Translations under genes and position numbers: made by a program
Shown here: piece after piece, positions 22,112-30,583 of the stretch
Position numbering within the stretch: position 1 is the stretch's first letter
Layout: the number at the start of each line of letters is the position of its first letter
Notes under the pieces: generated by a model
Told to the model about the DNA's origin: nothing
The model's database searches: none
The model's input: the letters and a program-made list of their open reading frames with translations, nothing else
NCBI GenBank assembly: GCA_910586755.1
Contig: CAJUJM010000033.1
Coordinates: 1-33,843, forward strand
Length of the DNA: 33,843 bases
Source of the DNA: an uncultured Lachnospiraceae bacterium
Lineage (GTDB): Bacteria > Bacillota > Clostridia > Lachnospirales > Lachnospiraceae
Direction of reading: 5' to 3'

Positions 22112-22855
22112 ATGAGCGTAATTTCTATGAAGCAGTTGCTGGAAGCTGGCGTACATTTTGGCCATCAGACAAGAAGATGGAATCCTAAAATGGCTCCCTA
22201 CATCTATACCGAGAGAAACGGTATCTATATCATTGATTTGCAGAAGTCTGTAGGCAAGGTGGATGAGGCTTATAAGGCGGTTGCGGATATCGCGGCAGAC
22301 GGCGGTACGGTTCTGTTTGTCGGAACCAAGAAGCAGGCTCAGGACGCAATTAAGACTGAGGCTGAGAGATGTAATATGTATTATGTAAATGAGAGATGGC
22401 TAGGCGGTATGCTGACCAACTTTAAGACCATCCAGAGCAGAATTGCAAGATTAAAACAGATTGAGACCATGGCTGAGGACGGGACTTTTGATGTTCTGCC
22501 TAAGAAAGAAGTTATCGAATTAAAGAAGGAATGGGACAAGCTGGAGAAGAACTTAGGCGGCATCAAGGAGATGAAGAGACTTCCGGATGCAATCTTCGTA
22601 GTGGATCCCAAGAAGGAGAGAATCTGCGTACAGGAAGCACACACTCTGGGAATTCCCTTAATCGGCATTGCAGATACCAACTGTGATCCGGAAGAACTGG
22701 ATTATGTAATTCCTGGCAACGATGACGCCATCAGGGCTGTTAAGTTAATCGTATCTAAGATGGCTGATGCAGTGATTGAGGCAAATCAGGGTGAGGCTGT
22801 TGTGGATATGGAAGCAGCCGGCGAAATCGAAGCAGACGAGACTGTAGAGGCTTAA
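22112..22855 (+). CDS. rpsB: 30S ribosomal protein S2
   Basis: A 247-residue S2 protein of normal length, beginning MSVISMKQLLEAGVHFGHQT with the typical RRWNPKMAPYIYTERNGIYI block and a coiled-coil section around residues 105-155. It joins the 30S subunit late, near S1. GGAGG at 22100-22104 lies 7 bases before the ATG. The C-terminal tail is acidic (EAAGEIEADETVEA). It is followed by an unusual set of three hairpins before its operon partner tsf. Confidence 0.97.
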   Translation: MSVISMKQLLEAGVHFGHQTRRWNPKMAPYIYTERNGIYIIDLQKSVGKVDEAYKAVADIAADGGTVLFVGTKKQAQDAIKTEAERCNMYYVNERWLGGMLTNFKTIQSRIARLKQIETMAEDGTFDVLPKKEVIELKKEWDKLEKNLGGIKEMKRLPDAIFVVDPKKERICVQEAHTLGIPLIGIADTNCDPEELDYVIPGNDDAIRAVKLIVSKMADAVIEANQGEAVVDMEAAGEIEADETVEA

Positions 22856-22866
22856 TTTGAATGACT

Positions 22867-22909
22867 GATGCTTCGGCCGGTTGGAAGATACGGGTTGAAG
22901 CATCTTTTT
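22867..22909 (+). terminator. Attenuator between rpsB and tsf
   Basis: GATGCTTC (22867-22874) pairs with GAAGCATC (22897-22904) and is followed by TTTTT. It probably lowers read-through from rpsB into tsf. Confidence 0.75.
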
Positions 22910-22920
22910 CGGTTGTGATT

Positions 22921-22982
22921 GTTGCTGTGTGCCATTGGTACACAGCAACCCTGGATTTAGGCCGCCTGTCCGGCGGCGGATT
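22921..22982 (+). promoter_or_regulatory. Two further hairpins in the tsf leader
   Basis: GTTGCTGTGT (22921-22930) pairs perfectly with ACACAGCAAC (22940-22949). GCCGCC (22961-22966) pairs with GGCGGC (22972-22977) and is followed by GGATTTTT. They lie between the attenuator and the tsf ribosome binding site and could control tsf or stabilise processed mRNA. Confidence 0.55.
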
Positions 22983-23015
22983 TTTAAGAGTAAATAGAGA
23001 TGGAGGAATTTTAAA

Positions 23016-23951
23016 ATGGCAGCAGTTACGGCAGCAATGGTAAAAGAATTAAGAGAGATGACCGGCGCAGGTATGATGGATTGCAAGAAGGCGCTGGCTG
23101 CAACTGAGGGAGATATGGACAAGGCAGTAGAGTTCTTAAGAGAAAAAGGACTTGCTTCCGCACAGAAGAAGGCTGGCAGAATCGCTGCAGAAGGAATTGC
23201 ATTTACTTTAGTAAGTGATGATGATAAGAAGGCAGTCGTAGTAGAAGTTAACGCAGAAACCGATTTTGTTGCAAAGAACGAAGTATTCAGAGGCTACGTG
23301 GCAGATGTTGCCGCACAGGCTTTAAACAGCTCTGCAGCAGATATGGACACATTCTTTGCTGAGAAATGGGCAAAGGATGAGAGTTTAACCGTAAAGGAAG
23401 CTTTGGCTGCCCAGATCGCAGTAATCGGCGAGAATATGAATATCAGAAGATTTGAGCGCCTTGAGGAGCAGAATGGTTTTGTTGCTTCCTACATTCATGC
23501 AGGCGGTAAGATTGGCGTTTTGGTCGATATTGAGACAGACGTTGTAAATGATGCAATCAAAGAGATGGCTAAGAATGTAGCAATGCAGGCTGCAGCTTTA
23601 AAGCCATTATACACCAGCAGAAACGAAGTAGATGCTGACTATATTGAAAAAGAAAAAGAGATTCTTGCAGCAGCAGCAAGAAATGAGAAGCCGGATGCCA
23701 ACGATAAGATTATTGACGGTATGGTAATGGGCCGTATTAACAAGGAATTAAAAGAAATCTGCCTGTTAGATCAGGTATACGTAAAAGCTGAGGACGGGAA
23801 GCAGACCGTTGGCAAATATGTTGAGGAAGTTGCAAAGGCTAACGGCGCCAAGATCGCAGTGAAAAAGTTTGTACGCTTTGAGACCGGCGAAGGTATGGAG
23901 AAGAAAGAAGAAAACTTTGCAGAAGAAGTTGCAAAGCAGATGGGAAAATAG
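23016..23951 (+). CDS. tsf: Elongation factor Ts
   Basis: Guanine nucleotide exchange factor for EF-Tu. The 311-residue protein starts with the UBA-like module (ELREMTGAGMMDCKKAL) and contains the core signature VEVNAETDFVAKNEVF and the coiled-coil dimerisation region; length is normal for Firmicutes. GGAGG at 23002-23006 precedes the ATG by 9 bases. Partner of rpsB, separated by 160 bases with three hairpins. The chromosome neighbour expected next in many Firmicutes is pyrH; here an opp operon intervenes. Confidence 0.97.
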   Translation: MAAVTAAMVKELREMTGAGMMDCKKALAATEGDMDKAVEFLREKGLASAQKKAGRIAAEGIAFTLVSDDDKKAVVVEVNAETDFVAKNEVFRGYVADVAAQALNSSAADMDTFFAEKWAKDESLTVKEALAAQIAVIGENMNIRRFERLEEQNGFVASYIHAGGKIGVLVDIETDVVNDAIKEMAKNVAMQAAALKPLYTSRNEVDADYIEKEKEILAAAARNEKPDANDKIIDGMVMGRINKELKEICLLDQVYVKAEDGKQTVGKYVEEVAKANGAKIAVKKFVRFETGEGMEKKEENFAEEVAKQMGK

Positions 23952-23979
23952 TCCTGTTATATAAATAAGAAGAGTTAAA

Positions 23980-24042
23980 AGGGGATGCCGCAAGACGATA
24001 ACAGAAATTGCCTTGTTTCATGTTGCGACACCCCCGCTTTTT
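23980..24042 (+). terminator. Terminator after tsf
   Basis: The block AGGGGATGCCGCAA at 23980-23993 pairs imperfectly with TTGCGACACCCCC at 24023-24035, followed by GCTTTTT. It separates tsf from the opp operon. Confidence 0.7.
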
Positions 24043-24182
24043 AGCAGCAATTTGTGCTTTCTACGAGAACAAATGTCTTTATTAGCCTGACAATCACTGG
24101 AAACAGAGGAGCAGAACGGAAAAATAAGCGATAGTCAGAAGAATGACAGGCATTTATATAAGTAAAAATAAGGTGTGATAAA

Positions 24183-25130
24183 ATGGGCAAATATTTTGCA
24201 AAAAGACTGGGAATGGCAGTTGTTACGATTTTTTTAGTAACCTGCATTACATTCCTTCTGATGAATGCAGTTCCAGGAAGCCCCTGGCTCAGTGAGAAAA
24301 ACCCCTCAGAAGCTACGCTGGCAGCTTTGAATGCAAAGTACGGACTGGATAAACCGGTTATCGTACAATTGGGGATTTATTTAAAAAATCTGCTTCACGG
24401 AGATTTCGGCGTATCTTTAAAAATGCAGAAAAACCGTGCGGTTATGAATATTATTTTAGAGATGTTCCCGGTTTCCGCCAAGGTAGGCGCTTTGGCTCTT
24501 AGCTGGGCTGTTTTGGTAGGAGTTCCTTTAGGCTGCCTGGCTGCCTTTAAGAGAGGCAAGCTTACAGACAGCATCCTTCGTGTAGTTTGTACCCTGGGAA
24601 TTTCCACTCCCAGCTTTGTGGTGGCATCGATTCTGCTGGTAACTCTGGCAGGAGGCATTGCGTCTCTCAAGTTCTTTCCTACGATTTTTGATCCGGCGGC
24701 AGGCTGGCGTTCCTATGTGCTCCCCTGCTTTGCTTTAGGATTTTATCCCATGTGCTATACGGCGCGTCAGACCCGGTCTGCCATGCTGGACTCCTTAAAT
24801 CAGGAGTATATTAAAACTGCCCGGGCAAAAGGACTAAAAAATAGTAAAATCATTTTTAAGCATGCATTAAGGAATGCTTTAATTCCGGTTATTACTTATT
24901 TGGGTCCTCAGGTGGCATTTACTCTGTGCGGCGGTTTCGTTGTAGAGAGTGTGTTTTCCATTCCCGGACTGGGGCGTTATTTTGTTCAGTCTATCCAGAA
25001 CCGTGATTATCCGGTTATTATGGGTACTACCATTTTTTTGGCCACCTTTATTATTTTGATGAACGCTGTGGTGGACCTGCTGTATAAGGTGGCGGATCCC
25101 AGAATCAATCTGACAAAAGGGGGAAAATAA
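24183..25130 (+). CDS. oppB: Oligopeptide ABC transporter permease OppB type
   Basis: A 315-residue inner permease of the DppB/OppB family with six predicted membrane segments. It opens MGKYFAKRLGMAVVTIFLVT and has the EAA-type loop QEYIKTARAKGLKNSKIIFKHALRNALIPV near residue 205-235, which contacts the ATPases; the ending VDLLYKVADPRI is typical. AAGGTGTG precedes the ATG. First gene of oppB-C-D-F-A with a 2-base gap to oppC. I found no convincing promoter in the 140 bases after the tsf terminator; a TATATA at 24155-24160 lacks a good -35 partner. Confidence 0.93.
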   Translation: MGKYFAKRLGMAVVTIFLVTCITFLLMNAVPGSPWLSEKNPSEATLAALNAKYGLDKPVIVQLGIYLKNLLHGDFGVSLKMQKNRAVMNIILEMFPVSAKVGALALSWAVLVGVPLGCLAAFKRGKLTDSILRVVCTLGISTPSFVVASILLVTLAGGIASLKFFPTIFDPAAGWRSYVLPCFALGFYPMCYTARQTRSAMLDSLNQEYIKTARAKGLKNSKIIFKHALRNALIPVITYLGPQVAFTLCGGFVVESVFSIPGLGRYFVQSIQNRDYPVIMGTTIFLATFIILMNAVVDLLYKVADPRINLTKGGK

Positions 25131-25132
25131 GT

Positions 25133-26485
25133 ATGGCAAGAGAGAAGAAAATAAAACGCTGTCCTGTTTCCCTTCAGCCGGATATAGAGTCTATGCTGGA
25201 TTTAAACAGCCTGACAGCGGCGGACTTTGAACCGGCCAGCCAGAGTGAGAAGGAAGACTTTATCCAGGACAGGGCCAGTGTATCTTACTGGAAAGATGCC
25301 TGGAGAAGATTAAAGCAGAATACAGTGGCAATGGTCGCCCTGGGCGTGGTGATTTTTTTGTTCCTGTTCGCTTTTATAGGGCCTTATTTGATGCCTTACG
25401 GATATGATGAGTTTAATAAAGGCGCAGAAAACCTACATCCTTTTCATTATGCCCTTGAAGATCAAAATCGCCTGGATGCAGAGATAGCAGCCAGAACCCA
25501 GACAGAGGTTTTAAGTGTAGACGAAATGATTGCCAAGGCAGAGGAAGAGGCAGCAGCCAGAGGAGAAAAGCTGTCCAACGTGGACAAGGCAAAGATCCGG
25601 GCTCAGGCCAAGGTGTCTACTCAAAGTGCAGCCAGCGCCGAAGAGGTGGATCCGGAAGCCCTTCGCAAAGAGCTGGGGATCAAGCGCCGTCTTTTTGGGT
25701 ATTCTAAGGCAGAACTGGAGAGAAAAGCAGCTGGAGAAAGTGTATTTCCCCATATCTTTGGAACAGATATGTACGGCCGTGACATCTTAGTCCGTGTTAT
25801 GTATGGAGCCAGGGTTTCCATGTCTGTCGGTATTTGCGCGGCGCTTTTGGTACTGCTAATCGGAGCAGTATACGGATCCATTTCCGGCTACTGCGGCGGC
25901 AAAGTGGACGCGGTGATGCAGCGGATTGTGGAACTGATTTATTCTGTTCCGGAAATGCTGGTGGTCCTTCTGATTGCCACAGCTTTGAAACCGATTTTAA
26001 CGGAATATGTGAATTCCGGAAGCGGCCCCTTAAAATCCTTTGTAGGAATTCTGGGTCCCAACCTGATATCTTTATTTATTGCTTTTGGTATGCTTTACTG
26101 GGTAACCATGAGCCGTATTATCCGCGGCCAGGTACTTCAGCTAAAAGAGCAGGAGTATGTAACCGCTGCCAGAGCCCTGGGGGCTTCCGGCGGCCGGATT
26201 ATCCGCAACCATCTGCTTCCTAACTGTATCGGCCAGATTGTTGTAACCACCTGCCTTCAGATTCCTTCTGCAATTTTCCTGGAGTCCTTTTTATCCTACC
26301 TGGGAGTAGGCGTGTCCGCACCCCTTCCCAGTTTGGGATCTATGGCTACCGATGCATTGAGCGGTATGTATACTTATACCTATCGTCTGATTATTCCGGC
26401 AGCAGTGCTGTCCATTATGATCCTGGCATTTAACCTCTTTGGCGACGGCCTTAGAGATGCGCTGGATCCCAAGCTGAAGAAGTAG
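25133..26485 (+). CDS. oppC: Oligopeptide ABC transporter permease OppC type, with large insertion
   Basis: Second permease of the importer. At 450 residues it is about 140 longer than usual OppC. There is a hydrophilic N-terminal extension (1-50), then TM1 (about 66-87), then an Ala/Glu/Lys-rich, helix-prone insertion (about 100-205; for example EMIAKAEEEAAARGEK and KAKIRAQAK) before the normal FGTDMYGRDILVRVMYGARVS. Family topology puts this loop outside the membrane, on the side where OppA docks. The EAA loop (KEQEYVTAARALGASGGRII) and the C-terminal GDGLRDALDPKLKK are normal. The reading frame is clean, so the insertion is not a frameshift artefact. Confidence 0.92.
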   Translation: MAREKKIKRCPVSLQPDIESMLDLNSLTAADFEPASQSEKEDFIQDRASVSYWKDAWRRLKQNTVAMVALGVVIFLFLFAFIGPYLMPYGYDEFNKGAENLHPFHYALEDQNRLDAEIAARTQTEVLSVDEMIAKAEEEAAARGEKLSNVDKAKIRAQAKVSTQSAASAEEVDPEALRKELGIKRRLFGYSKAELERKAAGESVFPHIFGTDMYGRDILVRVMYGARVSMSVGICAALLVLLIGAVYGSISGYCGGKVDAVMQRIVELIYSVPEMLVVLLIATALKPILTEYVNSGSGPLKSFVGILGPNLISLFIAFGMLYWVTMSRIIRGQVLQLKEQEYVTAARALGASGGRIIRNHLLPNCIGQIVVTTCLQIPSAIFLESFLSYLGVGVSAPLPSLGSMATDALSGMYTYTYRLIIPAAVLSIMILAFNLFGDGLRDALDPKLKK

Positions 26486-26501
26486 AAAGGAGGAGACTTG
26501 A

Positions 26502-27524
26502 ATGGCTGAATCAAAAGAAAATAAAAAGTTGCTGGAAGTAAGAGACCTGCATGTTTCCTTCTTTACCCCTGCAGGAGAGGTGAAAGCGGTAGGAGGAATT
26601 TCCTACGATTTAAATTACGGAGAGGTAATGGGAGTAGTAGGAGAGTCCGGATCCGGAAAGAGCGTAGAGGCATATTCCATTATGGGACTTTTACAGTCTC
26701 CTGGTAAGGTAATTGGAGGTTCTATCACCTTTGAAGGACAGGACGTGTTGAGCTTTTCCAAAGAGGAAATGACTTCTTTCCGTGGAAATAAAGTGGCGAT
26801 GATTTTCCAGAACCCTATGACTTGTCTGAATCCGGTATACACCATTGGAAACCAGTTGGTTGAGGCATTAAGAGCCCACGACAAATCTATTTCCAAAGAG
26901 GACGCAGAGAAGCGGGCAATGGAGATGATGGAGCTGGTAGGAATTAATAACGTAGAAAAGCGTATGAAGCAGTATCCCCACGAGTTTTCCGGAGGTATGC
27001 GCCAGCGCGTTATGATTGCTATGGGATTGATTTGCCATCCCCAGCTTTTGATTGCCGACGAGCCAACCACAGCTTTGGATGTTACCATTCAGGCTCAGAT
27101 TCTGGAGCTGATGAAGGAACTTCAGAAGAAGACTAAGATGGGCATCATCTTCATTACCCACAATTTAGGCGTGGTAGCCGATATCTGTGATAAAGTGTCC
27201 GTTATGTATGCGGGAAAGATGGTAGAGCAGGGACCAGTGGACGATATTTTCTATCATCCGGCCCATCCTTACACCAAGGGACTGCTTCGTTCCATGCCCC
27301 GTGTAGATGCAGAGAGCTATGAGAGGCTGATTCCTATTGAGGGAACCCCGGTAGACATGCTGAATCCGCCGGAGGGCTGTCCTTTTGCTCCCAGATGCGA
27401 GGAGTGTATGAAGATTTGCTTAAAGAAGATGCCGCCTTATGTGGAGGTGGGAGAGAACCATCGCTCTGCCTGCTGGCTCAGGGTGCAGGAGCAGTTAAAC
27501 AAGGAGGAAAAGGTTAATGAATAG
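26502..27524 (+). CDS. oppD: Oligopeptide ABC transporter ATPase OppD type
   Basis: A 340-residue ATPase with Walker A GESGSGKS (about residues 48-55), Q-loop FQNPMTCLNP, signature FSGGMRQRV, Walker B LLIADEPTTALD and the switch His in FITHN. The C-terminal oligopeptide/dipeptide transporter extension with its four-Cys pattern (CPFAPRCEECMKIC) is present, a site that holds an Fe-S cluster in several relatives. AAAGGAGGAG precedes the start. The end overlaps the oppF start by 8 bases, so the two ATPases are translationally coupled. Confidence 0.95.
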   Translation: MAESKENKKLLEVRDLHVSFFTPAGEVKAVGGISYDLNYGEVMGVVGESGSGKSVEAYSIMGLLQSPGKVIGGSITFEGQDVLSFSKEEMTSFRGNKVAMIFQNPMTCLNPVYTIGNQLVEALRAHDKSISKEDAEKRAMEMMELVGINNVEKRMKQYPHEFSGGMRQRVMIAMGLICHPQLLIADEPTTALDVTIQAQILELMKELQKKTKMGIIFITHNLGVVADICDKVSVMYAGKMVEQGPVDDIFYHPAHPYTKGLLRSMPRVDAESYERLIPIEGTPVDMLNPPEGCPFAPRCEECMKICLKKMPPYVEVGENHRSACWLRVQEQLNKEEKVNE

Positions 27525-28530
27525 TGATGAGAAGATTCTCCTTGAAATCAAGAATTTAAGAAAATATTTTCCTGTAAAAGGGATGAAGGGGCCTGGAGTT
27601 CAGGCGGTGCAGGATGTTTCCTTCTTTATTAAAAAGGGGGAAACGCTGGGATTGGTAGGCGAGTCAGGATGTGGAAAAACCACCTTGGGAAGAACCATCC
27701 TTCGCCTTCATGAGCCTACGGGAGGCAGCATTATTTATGACGGGACCCCTATTTATGAGAATCCTCTGGGGGAGGATGGAAAGCCTCTTGGAAAGGCTAA
27801 GACAGCCAATATGCTCCCATACCGGCGGAAAATGCAGATTATTTTCCAGGATCCTTCCGCCTCTTTGGATCCCCGTATGACAGTGGGGGAGATTATAGGC
27901 GAGGCCATTGATATTCACAAGCTGGCAGACAGTAAGCAGGACAGAACCGATATGATTAAGGAGCTGCTGCGCCGGGTAGGACTCAATACAGAGCATGCAA
28001 ACCGCTATCCTCATGAATTTTCCGGCGGCCAGCAGCAGCGCGTGGGCATTGCCCGGGCCTTGGCGGTAAAACCGGAGTTTATCGTCTGCGATGAGCCGAT
28101 TTCCGCTCTGGATGTTTCTATTCAGTCTCAGGTTGTGAATATGCTGGAGGACATGCAGCAGGAGCTGGGCCTTACCTATCTGTTTATTGCCCATGACCTT
28201 TCTGTTGTACGCCATATTTCCAGCCGGATTGGCGTTATGTATCTGGGTTCTCTGGTAGAGCTGGGGGAGAGCTATGAGTTAAACCGCAATCCAATCCATC
28301 CTTACACCAAGACCCTTTTGTCTGCGGTTCCGGTGCCGGATCCTCAGCTAAGCCGCAGCCGTAGCCGGATTGTGCTGGAGGGAGATATTCCCAGTCCTAT
28401 TAATCCGCCCAGCGGATGCCGGTTCCATACCAGATGTCCTTATGCCATGGAAAAGTGTAAACAGGCTATGCCTAAGTTTAAAGAGCACGAACCGGGTCAT
28501 TGGGCAGCATGCCATTTGTTGGATAAGTAA
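27517..28530 (+). CDS. oppF: Oligopeptide ABC transporter ATPase OppF type
   Basis: The second ATPase of the heterodimer, 337 residues. Walker A GESGCGKT, signature FSGGQQQRVGIARAL, Walker B FIVCDEPISALD and FIAHDLSVV are intact. The C-terminal extension contains CRFHTRCPYAMEKC, again the four-Cys-type element of OppD/F proteins. The start at 27517 follows AAGGAGGAAAAG inside the oppD gene. An 85-base spacer plus a short hairpin leads to the binding-protein gene. Confidence 0.95.
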   Translation: MNSDEKILLEIKNLRKYFPVKGMKGPGVQAVQDVSFFIKKGETLGLVGESGCGKTTLGRTILRLHEPTGGSIIYDGTPIYENPLGEDGKPLGKAKTANMLPYRRKMQIIFQDPSASLDPRMTVGEIIGEAIDIHKLADSKQDRTDMIKELLRRVGLNTEHANRYPHEFSGGQQQRVGIARALAVKPEFIVCDEPISALDVSIQSQVVNMLEDMQQELGLTYLFIAHDLSVVRHISSRIGVMYLGSLVELGESYELNRNPIHPYTKTLLSAVPVPDPQLSRSRSRIVLEGDIPSPINPPSGCRFHTRCPYAMEKCKQAMPKFKEHEPGHWAACHLLDK

Positions 28531-28606
28531 GGTTACACAAAAGATTCAGGTACCATCGCTTCCCAAACCTCTGACAGGTAAAGATTAGAAGCGTTGCGAT
28601 ACAAGA

Positions 28607-28630
28607 TTTCCCTGTATGAATACAGGGAAA
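28607..28630 (+). promoter_or_regulatory. Hairpin immediately before the oppA ribosome binding site
   Basis: TTCCCTGTAT (28608-28617) pairs exactly with ATACAGGGAA (28620-28629) with a 2-base nominal loop. It stands 6 bases before the AAAGGAGGA of oppA and could stabilise a processed oppA mRNA, allowing more binding protein than permease. Confidence 0.55.
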
Positions 28631-28651
28631 AAGAAAAAAGGAGGAACAATT

Positions 28652-30385
28652 ATGAGAAAGACAAAGAAAATCATGTCTCTGGCTCTGGCTTCTGCAATGG
28701 CCCTTTCCCTGGCGGCCTGCGGACAGAGCAGCACCCCCCCTGCCTCTACTGCGGCTCCGGCAGAGACCACAACAGCGGCAGCGGCTACCGAGACCACTGA
28801 GGCTCCTGCAGCTGAGGAGGCAGATGGAGAGTTTAATCTGGCAGTGTGCCTGGCTTCTGAGCCGCAGACCATTGACCCGGCATTAAACTCCGCTGTAGAC
28901 GGCGCAATTATGATCAACCACTTCTTTGAAGGTCTGGTTAAGTGGGAGGATGACGGTAACGGCAGAGCCAAAACTGCTCCTGGCCAGGCTGAGTCCTGGG
29001 AGAAGGTTGTAAATGATGACGGTACCGTTACTTACACCTTTACCATGCGTGACGGAATTACATGGTCTGACGGCCAGCCCGTAACTGCAGGAGATTTTGA
29101 ATATAGCTGGAAGCGTCTGGCCAGCCCGGATACTGCTGCTGACTACTGCCACATGATCGATATGGTTAAGGGCTATGCAGAGGTTTCCTCTGGAGCAGCA
29201 GATAAGGATACCTTGGCAATTAAGGCAATTGATGACAAGACTCTGGAGATCGTATTGTCCTATGACTGCCCCTATTTTGAGGAAATCATGGCATTCCCGG
29301 CAACCTTCCCGGTTCGTCAGGATATTGTAGAGGGCAACGAGGAGTGGACTTATGATGTAGCTACCTACATTGGTAATGGCCCCTACAAGATGCAGGAGTG
29401 GTCTCACAATGCATATATCAATGCAGTAAAGAATGAGAATTACTACAATTTTGAGAGCTTAGGCCCCGACAGCATTAAGTTTACCTTGTTAGATGATTCA
29501 AACGCTATCCTGGCTGCTTTCAAGAGCGGCGAGCTGGATTTCATTGAAGAGTTCCCCACAGATGAAATCGCAAACTACATTGCTTCTGGCGAGATTACCA
29601 TTGAAGATTACATCGGCTGCTACTATGTATGCTTCAACACTGAGGATGAAGTATTTAAGGATCCGTTAATCCGTAAGGCTTTCTCCCTGGCAATTGACAG
29701 AAACTATATTGTAGAGAACGTTTCTCAGTCAGGCGAGCTTCCTGCAACCGGTTATGTTCCCGCAGGTGTTAATGATGCAGATCCTTCCGGCGATGATTTC
29801 CGTACCGTAGGCGGCGACTACTACAGCGTTGCTCCTGAGGATTACGAGAAAAACTGTGAAGAAGCGCGCGCTCTGTTAGCAGAGGCAGGCTATCCGGGTG
29901 GCGAGGGCTTCCCCACTGTTGAGTATATGTACAATACCAACGATAAGCACAAAGCAATCGGCGAGGCTTTACAGAGCATGTGGCAGGAAGTATTAGGCGT
30001 AAACGTTACCCTGAGCAATCAGGACTGGAACGTATTCTTAGAGAGCCGTAAGCAGGGCCAGTACCAGATCGCCCGTAACGGCTGGATCGCTGACTACAAC
30101 GATCCCTGCTCCTTCATCGACATGTGGTATACCGACGGCGGCAACAACGATGCTCAGTACTCCAATCCGGAATATGATGCATTAATCGATGCTGCAAAGG
30201 CTACCAGCGTACCGGAAGAGCGTATGGAAGCATTCCACAAGGCAGAGGATATCCTGATCAAGGATGATTCCGTTCTGGCTCCCATCTACTTCTACACCCA
30301 GCCCTACATGCTGGCAGACGATGTTGAGGGTATGTACTATACTCCGCTTGGATACTTCTTCTTCGGTTATACCAACAAGAAATAA
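28652..30385 (+). CDS. oppA: Oligopeptide-binding lipoprotein OppA type
   Basis: A 577-residue lipoprotein that captures peptides for OppBCDF. The signal peptide MRKTKKIMSLALASAMALSL ends in the lipobox LAAC (Cys 24), followed by a Thr/Ala/Glu-rich flexible stalk (about 30-65) and the SBP_bac_5 fold, with PQTIDPALNS, WSDGQPVTAGDFEYSWKR and a C-terminal DYNDPCSFIDMW block. AAAGGAGGAACAATT selects ATG 28652; the frame is open 12 codons upstream through the hairpin, which is unlikely to be translated. Placing the binding protein last, after a hairpin, is common in Firmicute opp operons. Peptide specificity cannot be read from sequence. Confidence 0.95.
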   Translation: MRKTKKIMSLALASAMALSLAACGQSSTPPASTAAPAETTTAAAATETTEAPAAEEADGEFNLAVCLASEPQTIDPALNSAVDGAIMINHFFEGLVKWEDDGNGRAKTAPGQAESWEKVVNDDGTVTYTFTMRDGITWSDGQPVTAGDFEYSWKRLASPDTAADYCHMIDMVKGYAEVSSGAADKDTLAIKAIDDKTLEIVLSYDCPYFEEIMAFPATFPVRQDIVEGNEEWTYDVATYIGNGPYKMQEWSHNAYINAVKNENYYNFESLGPDSIKFTLLDDSNAILAAFKSGELDFIEEFPTDEIANYIASGEITIEDYIGCYYVCFNTEDEVFKDPLIRKAFSLAIDRNYIVENVSQSGELPATGYVPAGVNDADPSGDDFRTVGGDYYSVAPEDYEKNCEEARALLAEAGYPGGEGFPTVEYMYNTNDKHKAIGEALQSMWQEVLGVNVTLSNQDWNVFLESRKQGQYQIARNGWIADYNDPCSFIDMWYTDGGNNDAQYSNPEYDALIDAAKATSVPEERMEAFHKAEDILIKDDSVLAPIYFYTQPYMLADDVEGMYYTPLGYFFFGYTNKK

Positions 30386-30402
30386 TCAAAGAAATACGAT
30401 TT

Positions 30403-30434
30403 CAGCCGTCCCAAAACCGGGGCGGCTGTTTTTG
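30403..30434 (+). terminator. Terminator of the opp operon
   Basis: CAGCCGTCCC pairs with GGGGCGGCTG around an AAAACC loop, followed by TTTTTG. A textbook intrinsic terminator. Confidence 0.92.
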
Positions 30435-30446
30435 TATAAATCCGTC

Positions 30447-30475
30447 TTTCCAAACCGCCATAAGTGTGGTATAAT
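30447..30475 (+). promoter_or_regulatory. Promoter of pyrH-frr
   Basis: A perfect TATAAT at 30470-30475 with a weak -35 (TTTCCA, 30447-30452) 17 bases upstream. Leader of about 100 nt before pyrH. Confidence 0.6.
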
Positions 30476-30583
30476 ATGTCCACGAAAGCAATGAGCAGTG
30501 CGAAAAAACAAATAAGAAGCAGCGCTGTGCTTACACAAAAGCGCCCGCCCCCATTAAGACAATACAACAGGAGAACAATTGGT

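Noticed and set aside
24130..24144. CodY box candidate before oppB (GATAGTCAGAAGAAT)
   Set aside because: About five mismatches to the 15-base consensus and a broken TTTTC arm; too weak to claim although opp operons are common CodY targets.
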